Shown: positions 19,801-25,719 of the stretch, piece after piece | Layout: the number at the start of each line of letters is the position of its first letter | Numbering within the stretch: the stretch's first letter is position 1 | Assembly (NCBI GenBank): GCA_009786455.1 | Contig: WQTD01000013.1 | Location: 20,847-64,417, forward strand | DNA length: 43,571 nt | Source of the DNA: Treponema sp. | GTDB lineage: Bacteria; Spirochaetota; Spirochaetia; Treponematales; Breznakiellaceae | Direction of reading: 5' to 3' | Made by a program: the position numbers and the translations under genes | Notes under the pieces: model-generated | Seen by the model: the letters and a program-made list of their open reading frames with translations, nothing else | Told to the model about the DNA's origin: nothing | The model's database searches: none

Positions 19801-20175
19801 CCCAAATTTATTACTGCCGGGTTTATCTTCAAACGCATACCATACTTTTCTGTCTTTTATTGCAAACAAGTAACTTTTCTTGTCAGAGGCCAATCCCAAT
19901 GCCGGATTTTTTCCTGTCAGACCCAACCCTTTTGGAATAAACCCCGCTTCTTCGTCCTGGTCTAAAGTAAACTGTAGCATTGTTCCATCGCTGCAGCTTC
20001 CGATGATTACCGGAGTATCACGGCAGTCTAAACAAGCGCAAACATCGTTGATTTTTCGTTGCGCGTTCATGGTTACCGCCCAATCAGGAAAAACATTGTA
20101 ATTCTCCATAAGTTTGGTATAAATTTTAACCTTAAATTTTTCGTTTTGCACGTTCGCTTCTGACAGTGTTTTCAT
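16816..20175 (-). CDS. 1119-aa multidomain protein: propeller-like, Ig-like, helical C-terminus; unknown function
   Basis: No family recognised. About residues 30-365 consist of recurring short beta segments (GTMLQFTLDQ, LYVGVVVSDSGG, RIIVIVKQDGRYFFGE), like blades of a beta-propeller. About 378-455 looks like an Ig/transthyretin-type domain (ELHITDNNDAPLINQAFSIW). From about 640 on it is helical with several hydrophobic stretches (FFSWLGFLFDW, ICSFLAAVTATIVY, AVFIWGLDAISLVCYF, TVIVVFADIINMAVQVIAAVF). There is no signal peptide. A receptor-binding plus membrane-inserting layout, as in some toxins, is possible but only an inference. It is transcribed from a near-consensus promoter and shares an operon with the 328-aa protein. 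An alternative is a large cytoplasmic or self-assembling protein. Confidence 0.75.
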   Translation of the reverse strand: MKTLSEANVQNEKFKVKIYTKLMENYNVFPDWAVTMNAQRKINDVCACLDCRDTPVIIGSCSDGTMLQFTLDQDEEAGFIPKGLGLTGKNPALGLASDKKSYLFAIKDRKVWYAFEDKPGSNKFGYSNSLEIPGHLSSCEPVRIFCRNIRGKLYVGVVVSDSGGYSLAYCGDFKSGSHLIALSDTRANLDTYDFMFMEEQIYTISVTGNQLRMRSLQGAAEYYTLPITGEFTGLRWVTWLNNTGRIIVIVKQDGRYFFGEIKLSGNVSAFTRYHELPENCDLTVCSVIRTDSATVHMLFNGSKIYHAFLKDDVACNPIPIESGGGKAAFLETNHDRAEFYIADSVEDRIVQLCQNNSGNYISRFLNIPWNKDESVITTPCYSTELHITDNNDAPLINQAFSIWAQDDVYVQTERGTHRLGPRNDLTLYTNARGVAIFIQQTDNIASTILCLRVGEYMKKDEVIYLRQHDIVSNNLKNLPLQKFIHAKTGNGEYLLPEKYRNETEADKILKSIKSILSRTPGESNAPDAVGAYHANTADENYISRISPSESSFTFSIADNGSLSYSCLDTEAFNKMTSAGSKAGYTPILTNLGDLCRGISNDLVKMDSLSLDSTRIYMELTINNEKYSYSGTIPNGQGALDAVSSVFGSIGVKFKKFFSWLGFLFDWNDFIRMKKLCDYLSQKTLTYIKNRSDYYRETFDRELTNMQSMCGDCLDKLKNETGSNSIFSRGKAKYPEDPELTLETSNNFLLEKTAQYMDKASVTIPVNLMNEIMGDVGVISNELKEYSNGIRKSNEYGGIDSFLKNKYTSSSNLYNVAFSALIDLLKSLSNIVFDGLKNLNTLIFRVIGEIIDAVLAALKSPFYIPYVSKVYKKFTGTDLTISDICSFLAAVTATIVYKFIKNEPPIASDAALETLKRSIDSALTARDHDFTPQKDLSVVLKYIGLGASVISNIFDLCVDALKDLKTENNNKKNDVDFPAVFIWGLDAISLVCYFPKFHGESDWEWIWIYDLVVLGFDGVSITYENKYITQLDWGVGVTAVIGFIRVIINSIGIGTGMEKYDWIAGIVQGIQEIFKILLIAKNRNITVIVVFADIINMAVQVIAAVFDILEKNDGTSAGAL

Positions 20176-20214
20176 TTGATAATCCTTTTTTTAATCCTTG
20201 CCAAAGAACCCTTC

Positions 20215-20243
20215 ATTGTATAATGGAAAAAAGTAATTGTCAA
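20215..20243 (-). promoter_or_regulatory. Strong sigma70-type promoter for the 1119/328-aa operon
   Basis: On the minus strand TTGACA (20243-20238) is followed after exactly 17 bases by TACAAT (20220-20215). The predicted transcript starts near 20208, leaving a leader of about 32 bases with AAAAGGAT before the ATG at 20175. This also makes a 62-codon open frame upstream of the gene irrelevant. Confidence 0.75.
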
Positions 20244-20348
20244 AAAAAAGAATTCCGCAGACAGTTTCCGCAGTTCCGTTATGTGCAAAACGTTAGGGAT
20301 ATTCAGGCAGATATAACCCGAAAATATGCTTAAAGGCATTAACAACTG

Positions 20349-20385
20349 AGCTTTTTTCAAAACTCGGCTAGTTTCGAAAAAAGCT
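20349..20385. repeat. Perfectly shaped palindrome I (16-bp stem, one mismatch)
   Basis: AGCTTTTTTC (20349-20358) pairs with GAAAAAAGCT (20376-20385), and inside it AAACT pairs with AGTTT around a CGGCT loop; a single A/C mismatch interrupts the stem. The core ACTCGGCTAGTTT recurs at 24088-24100. It lies between two divergent genes and so ends neither of them. Confidence 0.7.
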
Positions 20386-20386
20386 T

Positions 20387-20418
20387 TGGAAAAATCGTCA
20401 TCAAAGCCGATTTTTCCA
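20387..20418. repeat. Palindrome II (11-bp perfect stem)
   Basis: TGGAAAAATCG (20387-20397) pairs perfectly with CGATTTTTCCA (20408-20418) across a 10-base loop. It follows palindrome I after a single base, giving two stem-loops in tandem in the divergent intergenic region. The rest of the 20176-20525 gap holds the two promoters and a GTTATGTGC motif at 20278-20286 like those in the attC-like sites further right. Confidence 0.7.
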
Positions 20419-20468
20419 TAAATTTAAGGTAGCTTTTTGTTTTTTAAGTTTTAAAATTACGTTTATTA

Positions 20469-20477
20469 TGGTACAAT
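20469..20477 (+). promoter_or_regulatory. Extended -10 promoter for the QueD-like gene
   Basis: TGGTACAAT (TGN plus TACAAT) lies at 20469-20477. The region 17 bases upstream is only AT-rich, without a clear -35, as is usual for extended -10 promoters. A CCCCATTGGGG inverted repeat falls at the expected transcript start (around 20479-20489). Confidence 0.55.
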
Positions 20478-20525
20478 GCCCCATTGGGGAATTTTTCCCA
20501 AAATACAAATGAAAAGGAGATAATC

Positions 20526-21017
20526 ATGGATGATTTATATACGTCTATCGTCAGACTGGATTTTCAATACGCCCATCGATTTATGAACTGGCCGAGGGAA
20601 GCCAAACATCTTCACGGGCATTCGGGTCTTTTGGAAATTGAACTGGAAGACAAGGTAGACCCCGTTACCGGTTATGCGCATGCCTGTAAGGAAGGTTTTA
20701 AAAAAGCATGGGAAATTGTTGACCACTTCCATCATGCGACATTATTTCAGGAAGGAGACCCGCTTCTTGATGCGGTCCTTGCCGTATACAGGAAAGAAGG
20801 AATTAACAATGATCCTGATAATTGCGTTCCTCTTAAAAAAATAGACAATCCCCTTGCCTGGTCATACCCTGAATACCGGATAATTGTTACAAAAAAAGTT
20901 TCAACCTGCGAAAACCTTTGCGAACTTTTTAATGCGCTTCTTAAAGACAGAATACCCATCAAAAAAATTACAATGCGTTCTTCAAGCATAAACGCCGCAA
21001 GCAAGGTTTTCAAATAA
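20526..21017 (+). CDS. QueD/PTPS-family protein lacking the catalytic Cys
   Basis: Belongs to the 6-pyruvoyl-tetrahydropterin synthase/6-carboxytetrahydropterin synthase fold. Start ATG 20526 is chosen for AGGAGA at 20515-20520 (163 aa). The zinc ligands His17 (YAHRF), His30 and His32 (HLHGHSG) are present, as are the VDHFHHATLF segment and a STCENLCEL segment matching the family's C-terminal Glu region. The catalytic Cys that normally stands four residues before the HGH motif is Ala26 here, so ordinary QueD activity is doubtful. It may be a family member with another reaction, or inactive. A terminator follows. Confidence 0.75.
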   Translation: MDDLYTSIVRLDFQYAHRFMNWPREAKHLHGHSGLLEIELEDKVDPVTGYAHACKEGFKKAWEIVDHFHHATLFQEGDPLLDAVLAVYRKEGINNDPDNCVPLKKIDNPLAWSYPEYRIIVTKKVSTCENLCELFNALLKDRIPIKKITMRSSSINAASKVFK

Positions 21018-21042
21018 GTAAAACCAGCTGCGCTGATCTTTT

Positions 21043-21092
21043 TAAACAGGAGTTTCCTGCGAATACTGCGAAGCTCCTGTTTAGCCTTTTAT
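21043..21092 (+). terminator. Rho-independent terminator after the QueD-like gene
   Basis: TAAACAGGAG (21043-21052) pairs with CTCCTGTTTA (21074-21083), with further pairing inside, followed by a T-rich run beginning at 21087. There is no T-run on the opposite strand, so it serves the + strand only. Confidence 0.8.
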
Positions 21093-21104
21093 TCGCTGTC
21101 TGTT

Positions 21105-22394
21105 TTATTTCTCCAGTAAGTACAAATATTCTGTAACGTGGATGCTGCGATCGCCTTTTTCAGCAAGGTTTGCTAGATTACGGCAGCCGCGGAATGTATT
21201 ATACGATGTTTCCATCACCTGTACCTTTCCGGTTTCCTTTAACATACATTTCATTTCATCATGGGAAATAAATCCTTCTGAATTAAAAGAAACAAGAACA
21301 TATTTTGCCTTAATATTTTTTACCAGTTCGGATAACGCAGAACAGGCATGCTGCCTTTTATTGTAAACAGAGCGGTTCCAGTTATCCGGTATTCCTGAAA
21401 CATTGCTTATATTTTCAGGACGCCTGTTTTCCAATATCAAATTAAGCATAAAATAATTTGAACCGTAAGGGTGTTGATTATAGGGCGGATCCAAGTATGC
21501 CAAATCCACTTCAGGTGCTTCTTTTACAATCTGATTTGAATCGCCATTGTATACGGTATAATCGCAGCTAAAATTACTGAATACGGGAAACGGCAAAGAA
21601 ATATTTCCCTTAATGCGAAAAAGCGCATCACTGTTGCTTCCGCCGAATTGCCCCATCCCTGTTTTTTTGTTCTTATGGAATCCCTTAAAAACCCCTGAAG
21701 TATTTGCATGAACGGACGCTTTTGCGATTAAGGGAGCAAGGAAATATTTTTGGTACTGCGATGGAACAGATTCGATATAAACGCGCATGGTATCAATATA
21801 CATTGCATTCCTGCGTGTATAAAAAACCCGTTCATCTTTTTTAATGTCATTATCGTTTTCCGGTGAATATAGTTTTGTAATTATTCCTTCTTCCAGCGGA
21901 TTATTTTCAATGGCTGCATGAAGTCCGTTAAATATATCATTTAATGTCCTTATATCCAACTGATTTTTATTTGACATATAACATTCACCGGTAACGGCGG
22001 CATATTGTTCCAAATCATTTACCAGAAGCGTATTGGAAAACTGCTTGCAATGGCGGGCTACAATGCCTGAGCCTGTAAAGACGTCAAAAATATCCAATTT
22101 TTCCCTGTTAAGACGTTTTTGCACAATTTTGACGCCTTTTGTAATAAAATCCAAAAGAGAGCGTTTATTCCCCATATACGTAATTATTTGTTCTGTTAAA
22201 AAATCTTTGTTTTCGCACAAATTATTAAAATGTTCATTATTTAATACAGTTTTAAATGCAGAGTTATTAATTGCCGCACCTAAATCATATTTTTCTACAG
22301 TATGCAAATCAGGCATATTTCCAGTTATACACATAATAACAGAAGATGTATAGTCAGCGGGCGGTTGCCGCGTTATGTTGTTTTCATTATTCAT
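21105..22394 (-). CDS. D12-class adenine-N6 DNA methyltransferase
   Basis: Transfers a methyl group from AdoMet to adenine N6 in DNA. The 429-aa protein has the D12/Dam-type order: EQIITYMGNKRSLLDFI (substrate-binding entry), DVFTGSGIVARHC (AdoMet motif I, FxGxG) and AYLDPPYNQHPYGSNYF (catalytic DPPY motif IV). No restriction endonuclease is next to it, so it is an orphan or a remnant of a restriction-modification system. The start is uncertain: no clear ribosome site precedes ATG 22394, and Met21 and Met27 are alternatives. A GTTAGGC motif lies just upstream. Target sequence unknown. Confidence 0.9.
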   Translation of the reverse strand: MNNENNITRQPPADYTSSVIMCITGNMPDLHTVEKYDLGAAINNSAFKTVLNNEHFNNLCENKDFLTEQIITYMGNKRSLLDFITKGVKIVQKRLNREKLDIFDVFTGSGIVARHCKQFSNTLLVNDLEQYAAVTGECYMSNKNQLDIRTLNDIFNGLHAAIENNPLEEGIITKLYSPENDNDIKKDERVFYTRRNAMYIDTMRVYIESVPSQYQKYFLAPLIAKASVHANTSGVFKGFHKNKKTGMGQFGGSNSDALFRIKGNISLPFPVFSNFSCDYTVYNGDSNQIVKEAPEVDLAYLDPPYNQHPYGSNYFMLNLILENRRPENISNVSGIPDNWNRSVYNKRQHACSALSELVKNIKAKYVLVSFNSEGFISHDEMKCMLKETGKVQVMETSYNTFRGCRNLANLAEKGDRSIHVTEYLYLLEK

Positions 22395-22503
22395 TAATCG
22401 ACGTCGGTCAGCATGTTAGGCGAAATAGAGCTGTAATCAATAGTGTATAAAATAATTTACTATAAAAATATATGAAAAATGGACAAAAATGATAATTTTG
22501 TAA

Positions 22504-22531
22504 TTACAATTATTACGGTATTTGGTATAAT
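22504..22531 (+). promoter_or_regulatory. Promoter of the CAAX protease gene
   Basis: TTACAA (22504-22509) and, 16 bases on, TATAAT (22526-22531) with an upstream TG making an extended -10. The transcript would begin near 22538, with AAGGAAGG before the ATG at 22598. Confidence 0.6.
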
Positions 22532-22597
22532 GGACTTGTTTGATAATTCGGTTAGCTGCCGAACAACCCTAATTGTTTTTAAGGAAGGCTGAAATAT

Positions 22598-23362
22598 ATG
22601 AAAAAACTAATAAATTGGAAGTTATTTTTTATTCTGCTTGCTTTGAGTGTAATGGCATCAGTTCTGGTTATACCTTATCAGCTGGCAATTACATCAATTC
22701 AAATTAAAGTTTCTCCATTGCTTGTGGTTCTTTCGGCAATTTTAAACAGTCTTATAATATTTGCAGTAGCAGTATTTTTCGGGTTGTTTTTTTCCAAAAA
22801 AATTGGAATGGGAATGCCGATATTGGAGGGTATTTTACAAAAGGTGAATAAAACAAAAGAATTTAAATTAATGCTTCCACTGTCCATTGGGTTAGGTGTT
22901 TTTGCAGGTATTTTGATAATTGCGCTTAGTATTCCTTTCAACCGATTAATACCTGAGTTTCAAAACATGGAAGTCCTCGCGCCTGTCTGGAAAGGTTTTC
23001 TTGCGTCATTTTACGGCGGGATTGCCGAAGAAGTTCTATTAAGGCTGTTTATCGTTTCTTTACTGGTGTGGATTACCTTTAAAATAAAAAAATCAAAAGA
23101 CGGAAATCCCACAATATTTGGCATATGGTTATCAATTATTTTGGTGGCTATATTATTTGGTATTGGACATTTACCCGCAACTGCTCAAATCGCAAAATTA
23201 ACCGTAATAGTTATTACTCGTGCTGTTGTTTTAAACGGAATTGGCGGCGTTATTTTCGGATGGCTTTATTGGAAAAAAGGACTGGAATCTGCAATTATAG
23301 CGCATTTTTCAGCAGATATTGTTTTGCATGTGATTACTCCTTTTATTATTTCATTGATTTAA
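22598..23362 (+). CDS. CPBP/CAAX-type intramembrane metalloprotease
   Basis: Membrane protease of the Abi/CPBP family; members act in bacteriocin immunity, peptide maturation or are uncharacterised. The 254-aa protein has about seven hydrophobic helices. The three family motifs are present: EEVLLR (residues ~142-147), FGIGH in ILFGIGHLPAT, and IIAHFSAD near the C-terminus. It has its own promoter and is followed at once by an attC-like inverted repeat (23385-23455), so it resembles an integron gene cassette. The substrate is unknown. Confidence 0.85.
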   Translation: MKKLINWKLFFILLALSVMASVLVIPYQLAITSIQIKVSPLLVVLSAILNSLIIFAVAVFFGLFFSKKIGMGMPILEGILQKVNKTKEFKLMLPLSIGLGVFAGILIIALSIPFNRLIPEFQNMEVLAPVWKGFLASFYGGIAEEVLLRLFIVSLLVWITFKIKKSKDGNPTIFGIWLSIILVAILFGIGHLPATAQIAKLTVIVITRAVVLNGIGGVIFGWLYWKKGLESAIIAHFSADIVLHVITPFIISLI

Positions 23363-23384
23363 AAAATGGCGTACGCACCCGTAC

Positions 23385-23455
23385 TTCACATAATAAACGG
23401 CAGCTGCTTTGCCGTCCTGATTGGGTGGTTCGGGTTGCCTGGAAAATTATGTGAA
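23385..23455 (+). repeat. attC-like imperfect inverted repeat after the CAAX gene
   Basis: TTCACATAAT (23385-23394) pairs perfectly with ATTATGTGAA (23446-23455). Inside is a second arm, ACGGCA/TGCCGT. The outer core resembles the CACATAAC/GTTATGTG ends of the sites at 26671-26866. The position directly behind a gene fits a cassette recombination site. It could also be only a terminator-like hairpin. Confidence 0.45.
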
Positions 23456-23523
23456 ATAAACCGCTTATATATATAAAAACATACAGTAACAATAAAGGAA
23501 GAATAATAATTATAGATATATAA

Positions 23524-23691
23524 TTAATTCTTGAAGCTCAAAAAAAATATAAGAATTTAGACGGAAGTCTAAAAAAAGTTGATGATAAATTTAAAGATTT
23601 AGAAGAAAATCCATATTCGGGTGAATCGTTAGGAAATAAAAATAATATTGATCTAAAAAGATATAAAAGCGATTTACTTCGTCCAACATGA
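23524..23691 (+). pseudogene. RelE/ParE-type toxin remnant
   Basis: A 55-codon frame without a start codon reads LEAQKKYKNLDGSLKKVDDK, then FKDLEENPYSGESL and NNIDLKRYKSDLLR. The L-x-x-NPYSG-x-x-L block followed by an RY-K-D-x-LR strand is the pattern of RelE/ParE/YafQ toxins. It breaks off exactly where the IS66 fragment begins, so it is a truncated toxin gene. The antitoxin is absent. Assignment is by pattern only. Confidence 0.5.
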
Positions 23692-23929
23692 TAACAACGC
23701 CAGCGAAAACGCCATACGTCCTTTTGTGCTTGGCAGAAAAAACTAGCTGTTTTCCAAGAGCCCGGAAGGTGCTGAAAGTTCCTGTGGCATTTACTCACCT
23801 ATTGAGACAGCAAAGCAGAATAATATTGAACCGCTTTTATACTTAAGAACCTTATTTGAAAAAGCGCCGTTCGTTTCAACGCCTGAAGACTGGGAAAAAC
23901 CGCTCCCTTGGAATATTTTTAAAATGTAA
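23690..23929 (+). pseudogene. IS66-family transposase (TnpC) C-terminal remnant
   Basis: In one frame the bases read DNNASENAIRPFVLGRKN, stop, LFSKSPEGAESSCGIYSPIE, TAKQNNIEPLLYLRTLFEKA and end EDWEKPLPWNIFKM, matching the last ~80 residues of IS66 transposases. An amber codon at 23744-23746 replaces the conserved Trp (TGG to TAG). The rest of the element and its terminal repeats are missing. The following 230 bases to 24161 hold no gene; they contain a partial copy of the dispersed AAAACAGCGGT repeat in inverse orientation and the ACTCGGCTAGTTT motif. Confidence 0.85.
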
Positions 23930-24161
23930 TTATTACCGCTGTTTTTTCTTCGTTACTTCGTGGATTCGTATGGTGTGTTATTTTGACAAATAAAATTCTA
24001 CTGCCGGTATCAATCAGCATAAAAAAACCAGCGATAGCAAACATTTTCCATGGGCTACGTTGGAGAGTTGTGCATACTTGTTAGACTACTCGGCTAGTTT
24101 ACAAGAGCCTCTGTTTATAACATTTGGCAAATCAAGTAAATTTCTGTCATATTCCGATCAG

Positions 24162-24860
24162 CTACATTCCAGCCCTAATGAATGCGTCATGATATTTAGA
24201 TTTAAGTTGTTGTAAACAGGAAATGCTGTCTGTATAATTTAGTGGTCCAATTAATACCCTGAATACAGCTTTTTCAATACCGTTAATCCTGGCTGTTGCT
24301 TCCATAATGGCGGCAGAGTAATTTTTATTAATTTTGGCAATTTCTGATAAGGCTGTTTCATTTTTAGAGTACGATCCGATTTGTATATAATACATACCTG
24401 TCTGCGAACTGTCAGTTTTTTGAATATTTCCCAATGTCTGAGGCGGTATAACCTGCTGTGGGGTATTACATGGTTTCCGATCCGATTTAATATTCAGACC
24501 TCTTAAATAATTAGTGGTTTTATCTGCAATAAGCGCTGCATATTGTCTCCATTCTTCATTTCCGTTATTTTTTATGCTCCATTTGGTAATATACTGCGCG
24601 ATATATGATGTAAAACCAACCAAATATATATCCGCTTCTCCCAATTTTTCAGCGAAAACATTGGTTCCCAAACAGGTAATATGAAATTTATTATTCGCAT
24701 CTTTTTCAAACCAAAATATTAAATATATGTCATCATAAACATCGGAAATTTCTATTCTTCCATCAGTTGCGTTGAATGCCAGTCTTTCACTTATCTGTTC
24801 CAGCGAGAAAACAGATAAAGAAATACTAAAAAATAACAGAATAAAAAGATATTTTTTCAT
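24162..24860 (-). CDS. Secreted SPOR-domain protein
   Basis: The 232-aa product begins with a clear signal peptide (MKKYLFILLFFSISLSVFS), so it is exported to the periplasm or envelope. The N-terminal domain (~20-130) is unrecognised. After a Pro/Gln-rich linker the C-terminus (~155-232) is a SPOR domain (YYIQIGSYSKNETALSEIAK to GPLNYTDSISCLQQLK), which binds denuded peptidoglycan at division sites and poles. The start has AGGAG 6 bases upstream. A perfect 8-bp hairpin (24875-24894) sits just before this ribosome site. Low GC relative to the core genes. Confidence 0.82.
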   Translation of the reverse strand: MKKYLFILLFFSISLSVFSLEQISERLAFNATDGRIEISDVYDDIYLIFWFEKDANNKFHITCLGTNVFAEKLGEADIYLVGFTSYIAQYITKWSIKNNGNEEWRQYAALIADKTTNYLRGLNIKSDRKPCNTPQQVIPPQTLGNIQKTDSSQTGMYYIQIGSYSKNETALSEIAKINKNYSAAIMEATARINGIEKAVFRVLIGPLNYTDSISCLQQLKSKYHDAFIRAGM

Positions 24861-24874
24861 GTTGTACTCCTATT

Positions 24875-24894
24875 GTAATAAATTGCTTTATTAC
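24875..24894 (-). promoter_or_regulatory. Hairpin next to the SPOR gene ribosome site
   Basis: GTAATAAA (24875-24882) pairs perfectly with TTTATTAC (24887-24894), with a 4-base loop that reads GCAA (a GNRA tetraloop) on the transcript strand. It lies a few bases before the ribosome-binding site of the minus-strand gene. A role in translation or mRNA stability is inference. Confidence 0.5.
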
Positions 24895-25139
24895 CAGATA
24901 TTTAATTTAAAGATCACACAAATGAGCTTACTCCAAAAATTGAAATTCTGGAACAGACTCAGCTATAATTAATTTTATTAATTGTTTCAATAGCTCGTTT
25001 CAATTACTATTCCAGCAGCATGGATATTTACACTTTCGCCTCTCCTCAATATTTTTGAACATACTTATCTAAGACTTCATTTATCATTGTTTTTTTAGCA
25101 TGTTTTCTAAGAAAAAGTCAATACTACCGCTATTTAGTA

Positions 25140-25270
25140 TCTGTCCACAAAGTTGGTTACTTTGCGGACAGACCTCGGACTTTAGTCCGATGCATTATTC
25201 TCGCCTATAGGCTGCGAAAATGCGTTTTTTAAGGTGGTCTGTCTATAATGTGTCCACATTATAGACAGAC
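25140..25270. repeat. Cluster of three strong stem-loops in a gene-free stretch
   Basis: Stem 1: TCTGTCC-A-CAAAGT (25140-25153) against ACTTTG-C-GGACAGA (25159-25172), one mismatch. Stem 2: TCGGAC/GTCCGA (25175-25190), loop TTTA. Stem 3: GTCTGTCTATAATGT (25237-25251) pairs perfectly with ACATTATAGACAGAC (25256-25270), loop GTCC. GGACAGACC of stem 1 can also pair with GGTCTGTC of stem 3. The remainder of 24895-25292 shows no gene. Confidence 0.75.
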
Positions 25271-25292
25271 TCTATTTAATGTTATTATTATT

Positions 25293-25421
25293 TTAATCTT
25301 TGGTTCCTTCCTTAATTAACTTTTCAGGAGAAGGTAAAAAAACCGCAATGATTTCGCCTTCCATGACCGTTTTTGAAACATTTTTAGGAGCCTGTGTATA
25401 AATTTTATTTTTTCTGTTCAT
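25293..25421 (-). pseudogene. Truncated BrnA/CopG-type antitoxin (42 codons)
   Basis: GGAGATATAAATATG opens a 42-codon frame reading MNRKNKIYTQAPKNVSKTVM, then EGEIIAVFLPSPEKLIKEGTKD. The YTxAP...EGEII-x-x-FLPSPEKL pattern is the N-terminal part of ribbon-helix-helix antitoxins of the BrnA type. The DNA-binding ribbon-helix-helix part, normally following, is cut off by the stop. It overlaps the end of an upstream frame that resembles a BrnT C-terminus. It is therefore a decayed antitoxin, unless the short form has a function of its own. Confidence 0.55.
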
Positions 25422-25496
25422 ATTTATATCTCCATTCTATTTTCCGTGGACTATATTCTCTTAACTTTTCCCGTACTTTGATTTCATATACCGCCG
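25405..25496 (-). pseudogene. Possible BrnT toxin C-terminal remnant
   Basis: A frame ending at 25405 reads YEIKVREKLREYSPRKIEWR then YKYEQKK and overlaps the antitoxin start in another frame. The SPRKIEWRYKYEQ tail recalls the SARxAxxxERxxYE ending of BrnT toxins, and toxin-before-antitoxin with overlap is the BrnTA order. Upstream it runs into the dispersed repeat, so the rest of the gene is gone. Weak evidence. Confidence 0.35.
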
Positions 25497-25555
25497 TCGT
25501 TGTTTTTCGTACCCATCTAAGTAAAAATAGCGGTGTCAGGCACCATTATTCCCCC
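25488..25555. repeat. Dispersed repeat, copy with GGTGTCAGGCACC core
   Basis: A ~65-base unit (CCGCCGTCGTTGTTTTTCGT... AAAATAGCGGTGTCAGGCACC...ATTATTCCC). The 13-base palindrome-like core is at 25532-25544. Related copies stand at 27739-27798, 29026-29101 and 29216-29270. The remaining 25556-25719 contains no gene; it has the ribosome site of the next gene (AAAGGAGAG). Confidence 0.65.
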
Positions 25556-25719
25556 GCCGAGTGTTCCCGTAGAAGCTTATGCGTACACAGGCTTGTAAAT
25601 ATCCTGCTGATACCGCAGTAAAACGTTAAGAGAAATAGGTGCTTGGTATTAAATTTGGAATAGTTGAAATGAAAAGTAAAATGTAATATACTAATAATGA
25701 ATAATTTAAAGGAGAGATT

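Noticed and set aside
20172-20360. A 62-codon minus-strand frame overlapping the start of the 1119-aa gene by four bases
   Set aside because: It begins with TTG without a ribosome site, runs through palindrome arms, and lies mostly upstream of the consensus promoter that drives the large gene.
20478-20525. A preQ1 or other riboswitch in the leader of the QueD-like gene
   Set aside because: Only a short CCCC/GGGG hairpin at the expected transcript start is visible; no preQ1-I or II consensus could be seen.
24081-24100. GTTAGAC as another attC right core
   Set aside because: No matching left core or complementary arms within 150 bases to the left.
25394-25621. A 75-codon plus-strand frame opposite the BrnA-like remnant
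   Set aside because: Low-complexity Phe/Tyr/Ser composition and no ribosome site; it spans the dispersed repeat.
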